The translations under genes and the position numbers were made by a program. Shown piece by piece: positions 9,169 through 18,083 of a DNA stretch of 64,000 nt. Every line of letters begins with the position of its first letter. The stretch's first letter is position 1. The DNA lies in contig JAAVYI010000023.1 of assembly GCA_022791055.1 (NCBI GenBank), positions 42,230-106,229 of the forward strand. Direction: 5' to 3'. Origin of the DNA: Clostridia bacterium. Lineage in GTDB: Bacteria; Bacillota; Clostridia; Christensenellales; Pumilibacteraceae. Below the pieces are notes generated by a model, which was given only the letters and a program-made list of their open reading frames with translations, made no database searches and was not told the origin of the DNA.

Positions 9169-9525
9169 TTATTTCGCTATCGCTTTTGCCGCAGTATCGG
9201 CCAACGCCTTAAATGCAGCGGCGTCGTTGACCGCGATATCGGCAAGAACTTTACGATTGAGCGTAACGCCCGACTTTTTCAGACCGAACATGAATTTGCT
9301 GTAAGACAAACCGTTCAACCGCGCCGCAGCGTTGATTCTCGCGATCCAAAGTTTTCTGAAATCTCTTTTCTTACGACGTCTGCCGATGAAGGCGTACATC
9401 TGGGATTTCATGACCGCCTCTCTGGCGATACGGTACGAACGGGACTTGGATCCGAAGTACCCTTTCGACAACCGCATGATCTTTCTACGTTTCTTTACTG
9501 CGTTTACCGCTCTCTTTACTCTCAT
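9169..9525 (-). CDS. rplT: Ribosomal protein L20
   Basis: 118 residues, very basic. The family pattern is clear: [19 protein letters not shown], then [18 protein letters not shown] and [21 protein letters not shown]20 binds 23S rRNA early in large-subunit assembly and in many bacteria represses its own operon by binding the leader RNA. Last gene of infC-rpmI-rplT, 12 nt after rpmI, with an immediate terminator. Confidence 0.97.
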   Translation of the reverse strand: MRVKRAVNAVKKRRKIMRLSKGYFGSKSRSYRIAREAVMKSQMYAFIGRRRKKRDFRKLWIARINAAARLNGLSYSKFMFGLKKSGVTLNRKVLADIAVNDAAAFKALADTAAKAIAK

Positions 9526-9537
9526 AGTACAACCTCC

Positions 9538-9735
9538 TTACTTCTGAATCAACGTGCGAATCGTTGCGGCTTCCTTATCGGACCCCATATAGGCACCTTG
9601 ACGCAGATCAGCCTTGCGCTTTCTCGACTTTTTCGTCAGAATATGATTCTTTCCCTGCTGGGCGCGCTTGACGCGACCCGAAGCGGTAACACGAAAACGC
9701 TTTTTCGCGCCGCTGTGACTTTTCATTTTTGGCAT
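9538..9735 (-). CDS. rpmI: Ribosomal protein L35
   Basis: 65 residues with the family start [20 protein letters not shown] and the basic middle [13 protein letters not shown]. It is a small structural protein of the 50S subunit. It lies between infC and rplT in the order common to most bacteria. Confidence 0.97.
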   Translation of the reverse strand: MPKMKSHSGAKKRFRVTASGRVKRAQQGKNHILTKKSRKRKADLRQGAYMGSDKEAATIRTLIQK

Positions 9736-9760
9736 AGTTATATCCTCCGTTAATGGTTAT

Positions 9761-10267
9761 TTACTTTTGCGGCAACAATATCATAATGATATTTCTGCCC
9801 TCTGTCAACGGCCGCTTATCCATTGTGCAAACATCTTGCAACAACGCATAAAAGTCTTGCATGACCTTTACGCCCAAATCGGCATGTGCTTGTTGACGGC
9901 CGCGCATCCGAATCGAAACTTTTACTTTGTCTCCGGCGACCAAAAACTTCCGCGTTTGTTTCGCTTTGGTCTCCAGGTCGTGCGTATCGATGGTCATCGA
10001 AAGCCACGTTTCTTTCATCTCGCTGATTTTCTGATTTTTACGCGCGTCTTTCTCTCGTTTGGCGGTATCGAACTTGAACTTTCCGTAGTCCATAATTTTA
10101 CAGACCGGCGGAACAGCGGTAGGACTGATTTTGACCAAATCCAAATTCTTCTCTTCGGCAAGCCGATTCGCCTCGAAAGCGCTCATGATCCCAAGCTGCG
10201 TGCCGTCTGCATCGATCACGCGCAACTCACGGTCACGAATCCGCTCATTGATTTCCACTTCCTTAAT
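9761..10267 (-). CDS. infC: Translation initiation factor IF-3, probable AUU start
   Basis: Both IF-3 domains are present: NERIRDRELRVIDADGTQLGIM and the C-terminal KETWLSMTIDTHDLETKAKQ with RMRGRQQAHADLG. IF-3 keeps ribosomal subunits apart and proofreads start codon pairing. A GTG at 10258 is the first ordinary start, but it is 17 nt from the GGAGGG ribosome binding site (10281-10276). An in-frame ATT at 10267 is 8 nt from it and would give IF-3 residues MKEVEINERIR. An AUU start is the known autoregulatory device of infC in other bacteria, since IF-3 rejects such codons, so I place the start there. First gene of infC-rpmI-rplT. Confidence 0.93.
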   Translation of the reverse strand: MKEVEINERIRDRELRVIDADGTQLGIMSAFEANRLAEEKNLDLVKISPTAVPPVCKIMDYGKFKFDTAKREKDARKNQKISEMKETWLSMTIDTHDLETKAKQTRKFLVAGDKVKVSIRMRGRQQAHADLGVKVMQDFYALLQDVCTMDKRPLTEGRNIIMILLPQK

Positions 10268-10404
10268 GGTAGTAGCCCTCCGTAAATAATATAAGAGCGA
10301 GTAGAAATTACCCGCTCTCCGAAAACCGATATAAATATACAGTCTTGATTGCGTTACCGCCCCGAGTCAGCACCCGAACGGTGAGATAAAATCTACTTTC
10401 AACT
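10268..10404 (-). promoter_or_regulatory. Structured infC leader, candidate L20 leader
   Basis: About 135 nt of untranslated RNA precede infC. It contains a possible outer pairing (CAGTTGA with TCAAGACTG), a small hairpin CACC-GTTCG-GGTG inside it, and close to the ribosome binding site a hairpin with arms AGAGCG and CGCTCT. A structured leader before infC-rpmI-rplT in Firmicutes is typically the binding site by which L20 represses the operon. Identity is inferred from position and foldability. Confidence 0.5.
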
Positions 10405-10409
10405 GTATT

Positions 10410-10438
10410 AGTATATCATATCTCCTACCTTCCGTCAA
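10410..10438 (-). promoter_or_regulatory. Sigma-A promoter of infC-rpmI-rplT
   Basis: TTGACG (10438-10433), a 17-nt spacer and TATACT (10415-10410) on the minus strand, in the gap after thrS. It places the transcript start near 10403. Confidence 0.75.
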
Positions 10439-10450
10439 CTGTTTTCGATA

Positions 10451-12409
10451 CTATTTACAAACTTTATCCGCAATTTCTTTCTGTAATTTTTCCAAAAGTT
10501 GCGCATAGGTCATAACGCCCAAATCGCCTTCCTTGCGGCTACGCACGGCGACTACGCCGTTTTCGACCTCTTTATCCCCGACGATCAGCATATACGGTAT
10601 CTTTTCCATTTGTGCCTCGCGGATTTTATATCCGATTTTTTCATTCCGATTATCGGTTTCGGCACGAATACCGGCGCGTAAAAGCTGTTCGGCAATTTCA
10701 TTCGCCTTGTCGGCGTTGCGTTGGGTGAGCGACAAAACACGAACTTGCGTCGGACTGAACCATAGCGGGAACGCGCCGGCATACTTCTCGATCAATATCG
10801 CCAGCGTCCGCTCGTAACAACCGATCGAACTGCGGTGAATGACATACGGCGTGCGCTTCACGCCGTCCGCATCGACATACGACATTTCAAAGCTCTCGCC
10901 TGCCGCAAAATCGATCTGAATCGTGATCAGCGTGTCTTCTTTCCCGTAAACATTTCGAATTTGTACATCGAGTTTCGGCCCGTAGAATGCCGCCTCGTCG
11001 TCGGCCTCCACATAGTCCAGCTGCAAGTTATCAAGAATCTCGCGCATCATCGATTCGGTCGATTCCCACGCCTCGTCATTGTCGATATACTTGTCCGATT
11101 TACCCTTGCCGCGCTTTGAGAATCGGAACGAAACGTCTTCCCGCAGACCCAATGCGTCCAAAATGTCATACGACAGATCCAAGCAACGCTTGAACTCATC
11201 GGCAACCTGCTCTTTCGTACAAACGATATGGCCGTCGGAAAGCGTAAACTGCCGAACACGAATCAGCCCATGCATCTCGCCCGACGCCTCTTTGCGGTAC
11301 AGTGTCGCCGTCTCGGAATAGCGGCACGGCAAATCGCGGTACGACTTAAGTCCGTTCTTGTATATCTGGTACTGGAACGGACAAGTCATCGGTCTGAGCG
11401 CCGTAATTTCTTCATCCTCTTTTACAGGCGCGCCGTCCTCGTCGATTTCGCCCAAAACAAACATTTTGTCGCGGTAGTGCGACCAATGTCCGGAAATCTT
11501 ATACAGATCGGACTTCGCCAAATTCGGTGTTTTGGTGATCATAAAGCCGCGCTTGGCCTCTTCGTCCTCAACATACCGCTGCAATATCTGCAAAATTTTC
11601 GCGCCCTTCGGCATGAGCAACGGCAACCCTTGCCCGATCACGTCGCTGGTCATAAAAATGCCCAAATCACGCCCCAACTTGTTATGATCGCGGCGTTTCG
11701 CCTCTTCCATTTGCTCCATGTACGCGGTCAAATCGGCTTTCTTTTCAAATGCCGTACCGTATATGCGGGTCAGCATTTTATTTTTCTCGTTGCCGCGCCA
11801 GTACGCACCCGCGATCTGCGTCAGTTTAACATGCTTGACCTTACCTGTACTCATCAGGTGCGGCCCACGACACAGGTCGGTAAATCCGCCCTGCTTATAC
11901 AGCGTGATTTTCGCATCTTTCGGCAGATCCTCAATCAACTGTACTTTATAAATTTCGTTAAAGCCGCGCATTTGTGTGAGCGCTTGCTTGCGACTGACTT
12001 CGACACGCTCGATCGGAAAATCGGCTTTTATAATGTCGTTCATTTCCTTTTCGATCTTTTCGAAATCTTCCAAAGTAACCGGGGACGAAAAATCGAAATC
12101 GTAATAAAAACCGTTTTTGATCGCAGGGCCGATCGCAAGTTGCGCCGTCGGGAAAATGCTTTTGACGGCTTGCGCCAAAATATGAGCCGCCGTATGTCGA
12201 TACGCCTCGCGCCCTTCTTCATCTTTGAACGTCAAAATTTCCAACGAGCAATCCTGTCGCAAGACATACGCCAAATCGACAAGCTCCCCGTCGACGCGCG
12301 CAATCAATGCATTCCGCGCCAAGCCTTCGCTGATCAATCCTGCCGCCTGATAGGCATTGATACCCGCCTCGGCTTGCAAAATCGATCCGTCTTTTAAAGT
12401 AATGTTCAT
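10451..12409 (-). CDS. thrS: Threonyl-tRNA synthetase
   Basis: 652 residues, full length. An N-terminal TGS domain (MNITLKDGSILQAEAGINAY) is followed by the editing domain with HTAAHILAQAVK and CRGPHLMSTGKVKH, the class II catalytic core (RPMTCPFQYQIYKNGLKSYR, with RVRQFTLSDGHI) and the anticodon-binding domain at the C-terminus. It charges tRNA-Thr and clears misacylated serine. Expression is controlled by the T-box leader just upstream. Confidence 0.97.
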   Translation of the reverse strand: MNITLKDGSILQAEAGINAYQAAGLISEGLARNALIARVDGELVDLAYVLRQDCSLEILTFKDEEGREAYRHTAAHILAQAVKSIFPTAQLAIGPAIKNGFYYDFDFSSPVTLEDFEKIEKEMNDIIKADFPIERVEVSRKQALTQMRGFNEIYKVQLIEDLPKDAKITLYKQGGFTDLCRGPHLMSTGKVKHVKLTQIAGAYWRGNEKNKMLTRIYGTAFEKKADLTAYMEQMEEAKRRDHNKLGRDLGIFMTSDVIGQGLPLLMPKGAKILQILQRYVEDEEAKRGFMITKTPNLAKSDLYKISGHWSHYRDKMFVLGEIDEDGAPVKEDEEITALRPMTCPFQYQIYKNGLKSYRDLPCRYSETATLYRKEASGEMHGLIRVRQFTLSDGHIVCTKEQVADEFKRCLDLSYDILDALGLREDVSFRFSKRGKGKSDKYIDNDEAWESTESMMREILDNLQLDYVEADDEAAFYGPKLDVQIRNVYGKEDTLITIQIDFAAGESFEMSYVDADGVKRTPYVIHRSSIGCYERTLAILIEKYAGAFPLWFSPTQVRVLSLTQRNADKANEIAEQLLRAGIRAETDNRNEKIGYKIREAQMEKIPYMLIVGDKEVENGVVAVRSRKEGDLGVMTYAQLLEKLQKEIADKVCK

Positions 12410-12660
12410 GTCGTTTACGACCTCCTACCGATAAAAAATTCGTCCTCGCACAAAATTTGCGCAAGGACGAGATTGTTCCCGTGGTTCCACCTTGGATTCA
12501 CCGCTGAAAAGCGGCCTCGATTATCTTAACATACGGTTAAGCACGTTCCAAACGAGGTGGTTTCGTCCCCGATACCGCGAGTTCTTTCCAGCGCCGAACT
12601 CTCTCTGGTGGCGGTATTTCTCCGGATTCTACTTGTCCTCATTTTAAAGGAATTAATTTG
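12410..12660 (-). promoter_or_regulatory. T-box riboswitch of thrS
   Basis: The minus strand carries the conserved T-box core AAGGTGGAACCACGGG (12493-12478), followed by a terminator hairpin with arms CGTCCT and AGGACG and a T run (12470-12432). Further upstream is an AGAGAG box and a stem I-like region. An ACC threonine codon lies in the segment where a specifier is expected (after GAA near 12556), but I could not fold the RNA to prove it. Uncharged tRNA-Thr would pair with the core and prevent termination. Confidence 0.85.
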
Positions 12661-12667
12661 TATATTC

Positions 12668-12697
12668 ATTATACCGCCGTCGAACAGGAAAAGTCAA
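12668..12697 (-). promoter_or_regulatory. Sigma-A promoter of the thrS T-box transcript
   Basis: TTGACT (12697-12692), an 18-nt spacer and TATAAT (12673-12668) on the minus strand, directly upstream of the T-box leader. Confidence 0.75.
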
Positions 12698-12840
12698 CTG
12701 TTTCATGAAAGTATTTTTTGTATATCCGAATTTAATTGTCGTTTACCGATCTCCCTGCCAAATAGCACCATGCAAATTTTATAATATGCCTTGCATACTA
12801 TTAGAAAATGCGAAAAAATAAGTAATAACTGCTCTTTCCC

Positions 12841-12869
12841 TTGCTTAAATGCGATGACCGTGCTATACT
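12841..12869 (+). promoter_or_regulatory. Promoter of the GNAT gene at 12906
   Basis: TTGCTT (12841-12846), a 17-nt spacer and TATACT (12864-12869), about 36 nt before the start codon. Confidence 0.6.
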
Positions 12870-12905
12870 GTACTTATAATTTCGACGGAGTGCAATACCT
12901 TACAA

Positions 12906-13451
12906 ATGTTATTTGAAGAAAAGAAAATACTCTTAAAGAACGGAAAGACAGCCGACTTAATGAGTCCCCGCGCCACGGATGCGGAGAAGATGCTTCATTT
13001 TGTAAAGACTGCTTGCAGTGAGACGGATTATCTTTTGCGGTATCCCGAAGAGTGGACAATGGATGTCGAGCAAGAAAAAACTTGGATCAATCGCCTTCGC
13101 ACTTCTCCCGATACCATGGCGATCACTTGTTATGTTGACGGTGAAGTTGTAGGCAACTGCGAAATCGGTTTCAAAAGCGGAATGAAGATTGCACATCGAG
13201 CATCGATCGCTATTGCGATTCTTAAGAATTATTGGAATCTCGGTATTGGCTCGGCCATGATGGAAGCGCTTATAGCCGTAGCGCGAGAACGCGGAACGGA
13301 GATCGTGGAACTTGAATTTATCGAGGGTAACGAACGCGCAAAAAATCTATATGAGAAATTCGGATTCCAAATTGTTTCCGAAAAGCCCAATGCGTTTAAA
13401 CTGAAAGACGGCACATACTTGAAAGAATATTATATGCAGAAATACATATAG
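12906..13451 (+). CDS. GNAT N-acetyltransferase
   Basis: 181 residues with a complete acetyltransferase fold: the acetyl-CoA binding loop region reads YWNLGIGSAMMEALIAVARE, preceded by the GNCEIGF strand and followed by VELEFIEGNERAKNLYEKFG, the typical motif B ending. The substrate is unknown; related sequences are annotated as RimJ/RimL-like or aminoglycoside-type, but nothing here decides. It stands alone between divergently transcribed thrS and a non-coding region. The ribosome binding site is poor: GGAG lies about 17 nt before the ATG. Confidence 0.87.
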   Translation: MLFEEKKILLKNGKTADLMSPRATDAEKMLHFVKTACSETDYLLRYPEEWTMDVEQEKTWINRLRTSPDTMAITCYVDGEVVGNCEIGFKSGMKIAHRASIAIAILKNYWNLGIGSAMMEALIAVARERGTEIVELEFIEGNERAKNLYEKFGFQIVSEKPNAFKLKDGTYLKEYYMQKYI

Positions 13452-13835
13452 ACGAAATTTAAGATTATTCTTACTGACACAGCTCATTCACGCCGACGAC
13501 AACGGCATAGAGCGAAAAACAGAAAAAATATTATAACAAATTACAAATTTGTCGCATTTCGCCCACCGACAGGCACGGCGAAGTGTTACAAAAAAATGAT
13601 TGAGGCATATTTTGCATAATCAGCCATGAGCCGAATAAAAGCCACGCATCGCAAGCAATCGCACTCAAGGAATACCTACTAGAGCCTCGTTCGCAATTAC
13701 TCAATAATTTTGTTGTTTCGATAAAGTATAGCCCGCCATGTTGCGAAAACGAAGATAGCGAGCCTTTCTTTAGCGTGTAAATATTTCTATATATGCTGTT
13801 GTCGGTTTTTTGCAAGCCGATTACGCGTTTTTTGC
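13452..13835. other. Gene-free stretch with hairpin, possible interspersed repeat
   Basis: No convincing gene. A 94-codon minus-strand frame (13815-13531) has odd composition and no ribosome binding site. Around 13552-13580 a stem (CATTTCGCC/GGCGAAGTG with one G-T pair) encloses a GC-rich loop. The stretch is more AT-rich than its neighbours. It could be a small non-coding repeat or decayed gene; copies elsewhere in the genome would decide. Confidence 0.4.
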
Positions 13836-14537
13836 TTATATCAATATTTGTTTGATCCGCGCCGTCGCTAAAGTCAGTACATATACTTTTTGAACGCCGC
13901 CTTTACGCAATACTTTCGCACACTCGTTGCTTGTTGCACCCGTTGTAAAAACGTCGTCAACCAAAAGCACCGATCTCGGTTTCTCCGCTCCGCAAAAAGA
14001 AAAGGTATCGACGATCGCCTGACTTCTTTCTTCGGCGCCCATGCGCGCTAAATTTTTGGTATACTTGACTTTTTCCAACAACGAAACCGTCGGTAGTTGC
14101 ACGATTTTCCCGATCGCGTGCGCCAAAAGTTCCGCTTGATTGTATCCGCGTTTCTTCTGCCTCTTTTGCGGCATCGGCACATAGGTAATGCAATCAACGG
14201 AAATGCACCATCGCAAAAACGTATCTGCCATCATCGACGCAAACACCAGCACCAAATAGCGTGCATTTCCATATTTCAGACGACGAATTACATCTTTGAC
14301 ACTCGCCTCATACACCAACGACGCCCGCGCGCTCTCGAAATTCCATTTCCGTTTATGACACGTATCGCAAAATATGCCCTCCGTATCGGTTGCACGGCCG
14401 CAGCCCAAACAAAAACTGCGATTAACGGATAACGTGCACCGCGGGCAGAGACAATACCGATTGCGTACCGGATAATCGTCTCCGCACACGATGCACGTCA
14501 CATCGTCGGGATAAAGAAAATCGTTTAAAAGATTCAC
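13836..14537 (-). CDS. comF: ComF-family phosphoribosyltransferase-like protein
   Basis: 233 residues. N-terminal zinc-finger cysteines (CIVCGDDYPVRNRYCLCPRC, CLGCGRATDTEGIFCDTC) precede the phosphoribosyltransferase fold with YVPMPQKRQKKRGYNQAE and the PRPP-loop signature SVLLVDDVFTTGATSNEC. ComF is needed for natural transformation in Bacillus and Gram-negatives, acting after DNA entry; a role here is inferred. It overlaps the ackA stop by 4 nt, an arrangement suggesting translational coupling. Confidence 0.9.
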   Translation of the reverse strand: MNLLNDFLYPDDVTCIVCGDDYPVRNRYCLCPRCTLSVNRSFCLGCGRATDTEGIFCDTCHKRKWNFESARASLVYEASVKDVIRRLKYGNARYLVLVFASMMADTFLRWCISVDCITYVPMPQKRQKKRGYNQAELLAHAIGKIVQLPTVSLLEKVKYTKNLARMGAEERSQAIVDTFSFCGAEKPRSVLLVDDVFTTGATSNECAKVLRKGGVQKVYVLTLATARIKQILI

Positions 14538-15727
14538 CGTAAGTGACTGCGTTGCAATGTCTCGCGCGCGATGACAAGTTCTTCGTTTGTCGGAATGATG
14601 TATACTTTGACCGAAGAACCCTTCCCCGTCAAATCGGTTATTACGCCGCGTTTCGGCGTTGCATTCGCCGACTTGTCATACCGAATGCCCAAAAATTCCA
14701 AGCCGTCCATGACCTGCTCGCGCACGACCGGCGTATGTTCGCCGATACCGCCGGTAAACGCCAAAAAGTCAATACCGCCCATTGCCGCCGCATACGAGCC
14801 GATATATTTTTTGACGCGATACGAGAACATCTCTACAGCAAGACGCGCCCGCGCATCGCCCTCGTCCATCGCTTTCGTCAGGTCGCGGAAATCCGAACTG
14901 ATGCCAGAAATGCCGAGAACACCGCTTTTTTTGTTCAAATATTCGGTTGCTTGGTGAATGTCCATGCCCGTCTTGTGCATCAAAAATTCGAGTACAGCCG
15001 GATCAATGTCGCCGCTCCGCGTGCCCATCACAAGCCCTTCGAGCGGGGTCAAGCCCATAGACGTATCGATACATTTCCCATTCTTGACCGCGCTGACACT
15101 GGCGCCGTTGCCCAAATGGCAAATCACGCATTTAAAATCGTCTCGTCCCATCAGCTTGCGCGCCTCGCCGGACACATACAAATGGCTGGTGCCGTGAAAG
15201 CCGTATTTGCGGATCTTATACTTCTTATAATCCTCGTAAGGCAGCGCATACATATAGGCATAGTCCGGCATCGTCGAGTGGAACGTCGTATCGAACACCG
15301 CAACCATAGGCGCATTCGGCATAACCTCACGACAAGCCTTGATCCCCATAATATTAGCCGGCATGTGTAAAGGCCCCAACTCGACATTGCTCTCGATGAT
15401 CTTCAACACTTCGTCGTCGATCAAGACGCTCTCATTAAAATCTTCGCCGCTGTGCAACACGCGATGCCCAACCGCCGCGATGTCCGACATACTGTCGATG
15501 ACGCCGTACTCTTTATCGACAAGCGCATCCAAAACCAACTTGATCGCCTCGGTATGCGTCGGCATCGGCTTTTCCAAACGCACTTCTTTTTTACCGGTAT
15601 GATTCAGCAAAGCATGTGCTTGCCCAATGCGCTCGCATACGCCTTTTGCAATGACGCTCTCGTCCTGCATTTCGATCAACTGATATTTGAGCGACGAACT
15701 TCCTGCATTTACAACCAATACTTTCAT
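14534..15727 (-). CDS. ackA: Acetate kinase
   Basis: 397 residues with family start MKVLVVNAGSSSLKYQLIE and core GFHGTSHLYVSGEARKL, CHLGNGASVSAVKNGKC and the FTGGIGEHTPVVRE motif. It makes ATP from acetyl phosphate, giving acetate, the final step of fermentative acetate production. AAGGAG precedes the ATG. It forms a pair with pta 11 nt upstream. Confidence 0.97.
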   Translation of the reverse strand: MKVLVVNAGSSSLKYQLIEMQDESVIAKGVCERIGQAHALLNHTGKKEVRLEKPMPTHTEAIKLVLDALVDKEYGVIDSMSDIAAVGHRVLHSGEDFNESVLIDDEVLKIIESNVELGPLHMPANIMGIKACREVMPNAPMVAVFDTTFHSTMPDYAYMYALPYEDYKKYKIRKYGFHGTSHLYVSGEARKLMGRDDFKCVICHLGNGASVSAVKNGKCIDTSMGLTPLEGLVMGTRSGDIDPAVLEFLMHKTGMDIHQATEYLNKKSGVLGISGISSDFRDLTKAMDEGDARARLAVEMFSYRVKKYIGSYAAAMGGIDFLAFTGGIGEHTPVVREQVMDGLEFLGIRYDKSANATPKRGVITDLTGKGSSVKVYIIPTNEELVIARETLQRSHLR

Positions 15728-15738
15728 TATGCTTCTCC

Positions 15739-16728
15739 TTATTGAATGGCTTGCAACGCGGTCATTGCTACGACGTTTACAACGTCTTCCGACGAACAGC
15801 CTCTCGACAAGTCGTTTACCGGCTTATTGAATCCTTGACAAATCGGACCGACTGCCTCGGCGTTGCCCAGGCGTTGCACCAATTTATAACCGATATTGCC
15901 GGCTTGCAAATCCGGGAAGATCAGCACATTCGCGTGACCGGCTACGTTGCTGCCGGGCGCTTTCAGTTTTGCCACCGACTCCACCAATGCGGCGTCTAAC
16001 TGCAATTCCCCGTCGACCGACAACTGCGGCGCTCGCGCTTTAACGAGTGCAGTCGCCTCGACGACTTTATCCACAAGTTCATGCTTGGCAGATCCTTTTG
16101 TCGAGAACGAAAGCATCGCCACTTTCGGATCTAACCCGGCAATCGAAACCGCCGTCGCCGCCGACGCGATCGCAATGTCCGCCAGTTGCTCGGCCGTAGG
16201 CTGCGGATTGACCGCACAGTCTCCAAACACCAACACGCCGTTATCCCCATACTGCGCCGCTTGCGTCGCCATGATAAAACAACTGCTGACCGTATTGATT
16301 CCCGGCGCTGTCTTGATGATCTGCAATGCCGGACGCAGAACGTCGCCCGTCGCATTGACAGCACCGGCAACCATACCGTCCGCCTCGCCGCGTTTGACCA
16401 TCAATACCCCGAAGTACAGCGGGTTGCGCGCCAGTTTAGCCGCCTCTTCGGGCGTCATGCCCTTTGCCTTTCGCAACTCGTACAATAGTTCGGCATACGG
16501 CAAAATATCCATGTTCTGCGTGTCGATAATGCGTACATCGATATTTTTGATTTCGGGATTGACCTTATAAATCACGTCTGCGCGCCCTAACAAGGTAACA
16601 CGCGCAATCTTCTCTTTACGGATGGCCACAGCCGCATCGATGATACGCTTTTCCTCGCCTTCCGCCAATACGATATGCTTGTCTGCGCTTTGTGCCTTGG
16701 CTCTCACACTTTCCAGCAATTTGCTCAT
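15739..16728 (-). CDS. pta: Phosphate acetyltransferase
   Basis: 329 residues, the short form lacking a DRTGG regulatory domain. It converts acetyl-CoA and phosphate to acetyl phosphate for AckA. Motifs seen: [20 protein letters not shown] at the start, [20 protein letters not shown] and [18 protein letters not shown], ending in [27 protein letters not shown] is the ribosome binding site. Confidence 0.97.
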   Translation of the reverse strand: MSKLLESVRAKAQSADKHIVLAEGEEKRIIDAAVAIRKEKIARVTLLGRADVIYKVNPEIKNIDVRIIDTQNMDILPYAELLYELRKAKGMTPEEAAKLARNPLYFGVLMVKRGEADGMVAGAVNATGDVLRPALQIIKTAPGINTVSSCFIMATQAAQYGDNGVLVFGDCAVNPQPTAEQLADIAIASAATAVSIAGLDPKVAMLSFSTKGSAKHELVDKVVEATALVKARAPQLSVDGELQLDAALVESVAKLKAPGSNVAGHANVLIFPDLQAGNIGYKLVQRLGNAEAVGPICQGFNKPVNDLSRGCSSEDVVNVVAMTALQAIQ

Positions 16729-16752
16729 TTTCTGTCACTCCTATCAAATAAT

Positions 16753-16812
16753 TTTACTTTTCGGCGAAGTGTGTGCTATACTGATTATAGCGCCCGTCGT
16801 CTATCTCGTCTA
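16753..16812. promoter_or_regulatory. Overlapping divergent promoters of pta and tmcAL
   Basis: On the minus strand TAGACG (16812-16807), a 17-nt spacer and TATAAT (16789-16784) drive pta. On the plus strand TTTACT (16753-16758), an 18-nt spacer and TATACT (16777-16782) can drive tmcAL. The two -10 boxes lie 1 nt apart on opposite strands, so the polymerases should compete. Confidence 0.55.
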
Positions 16813-16868
16813 TTATAACAAATCGATCACAAAAAGTAAATCGAATCCGACCGAACAGGAGAAAAATT

Positions 16869-18026
16869 ATGAAACTATCTGCCGTAATTTGCGAATATAA
16901 TCCGTTCCACAACGGCCACGCCTACCAACTGGAAAAGGCAAACCGCCGTTCCGACGGCGTCATTTGCGTCATGAGCGGCGATTTTGTACAGCGCGCAGAA
17001 CCTGCCGTCTGTGACAAATACGTGCGAGCCGAATGCGCACTGCTTGCCGGCGCCTCTTCGGTAGTCGAACTGCCGGTAGCCGTCAGCGTCGCGCCGGGCG
17101 AACGATTCGCCCGCGGCGCGGTCGAAGTCGTCGAGAAACTGCCGCATGTCAAAAAATTGTTCATGGGGTGCGAAACACAGCAACCGTCCATATTGGAAAA
17201 GTTGGCGGATATACAATTCACCGAATCGCAATCCTTCCGGGACGATTTAAAAAAACACCTGGCCGACGGCGCATCGTATGCCCAAAGTTATGCGTTTGCC
17301 ACCGTGCAGGCAGGCGTTAAGGCCGGAATTGATACTACTATGTCTGTCGAAGTACTGGCAAAACCCAACAATTTGCTCTGTATCGAGTATATCAAAGCGC
17401 TCCGCGCGCGCAAATCGGACATCGAGCCGGTCATTCTCCCGCGTAAAGGAAACGACTATAACGATCTGAAAATGGGCGAATTTGCATCGGCCTCCGCCAT
17501 ACGCGCAAACTTACAAAACGCCGATTTGGTGCGCGCGGCCATGCCGTCTGTTTGTGCCGAAAAATTTTTGAAAGCGGTTGCCGAACACCCTGTCGATCAC
17601 AAACTGTATCAAGGATTAGTCATTGATGCACTGCGTCGCAGCACTCCGGAGCAACTCTCCAAACTGCCGGATGTCGGCGAGGGACTGGAACATAAACTAT
17701 ATAAAAATGCTTTACAGTTTACAAATTTGGACGATATTCTGGACGCCGCAAAATCCAAACGCTACACGCGCAGTCGATTAAAACGCATTTGTCTTTCGGC
17801 TTTATTGCAATATGGCAACACCCCTGCCCGCTTACGGGTATTAGGGATCCGCGAAACCTTTAAATCGTATTTGGCAAATCTGGGCGAATCGTTTTACGTA
17901 AAAACTTCCGAACTCGAGGACAACGAAAACATCGACGAACGACGCGCCGATGCCCTCTACACGCTACTCACGCATACGGACGGCAACCGATTCTATAGCA
18001 ACCGCCTTTTAACTGTTCGCGGTTAA
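16869..18026 (+). CDS. tmcAL: tRNA(Met) cytidine acetate ligase TmcAL
   Basis: 385 residues. The nucleotidyltransferase HxGH motif is in CEYNPFHNGHAYQLEKA, followed by VMSGDFVQRAEPAVCDKY and later VILPRKGNDYND with EFASASAIRANL. TmcAL activates acetate with ATP to form acetyl-AMP and makes N4-acetylcytidine at the wobble position of elongator tRNA-Met. An AGGAG site precedes the ATG. It is divergent from pta-ackA, whose product, acetate, is its substrate. Confidence 0.9.
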   Translation: MKLSAVICEYNPFHNGHAYQLEKANRRSDGVICVMSGDFVQRAEPAVCDKYVRAECALLAGASSVVELPVAVSVAPGERFARGAVEVVEKLPHVKKLFMGCETQQPSILEKLADIQFTESQSFRDDLKKHLADGASYAQSYAFATVQAGVKAGIDTTMSVEVLAKPNNLLCIEYIKALRARKSDIEPVILPRKGNDYNDLKMGEFASASAIRANLQNADLVRAAMPSVCAEKFLKAVAEHPVDHKLYQGLVIDALRRSTPEQLSKLPDVGEGLEHKLYKNALQFTNLDDILDAAKSKRYTRSRLKRICLSALLQYGNTPARLRVLGIRETFKSYLANLGESFYVKTSELEDNENIDERRADALYTLLTHTDGNRFYSNRLLTVRG

Positions 18027-18044
18027 ACGCGCTAATATTATGAG

Positions 18045-18078
18045 AAACGCCTCCATGAAGTTTATTCTGGAGGCGTTT
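18045..18078. terminator. Bidirectional terminator between tmcAL and the V/A-ATPase operon
   Basis: An 11-bp perfect stem (AAACGCCTCCA/TGGAGGCGTTT) with a 12-nt loop between convergent genes. The A and T ends of the stem serve both directions. Confidence 0.75.
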
Positions 18079-18083
18079 ACCGC

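Noticed and set aside
11228..12397. 389-codon open frame on the plus strand
   Set aside because: Antisense to thrS; no ribosome binding site and no family pattern.
13531..13815. 94-residue minus-strand protein
   Set aside because: No start signal, odd composition; overlaps the hairpin. More likely non-coding.
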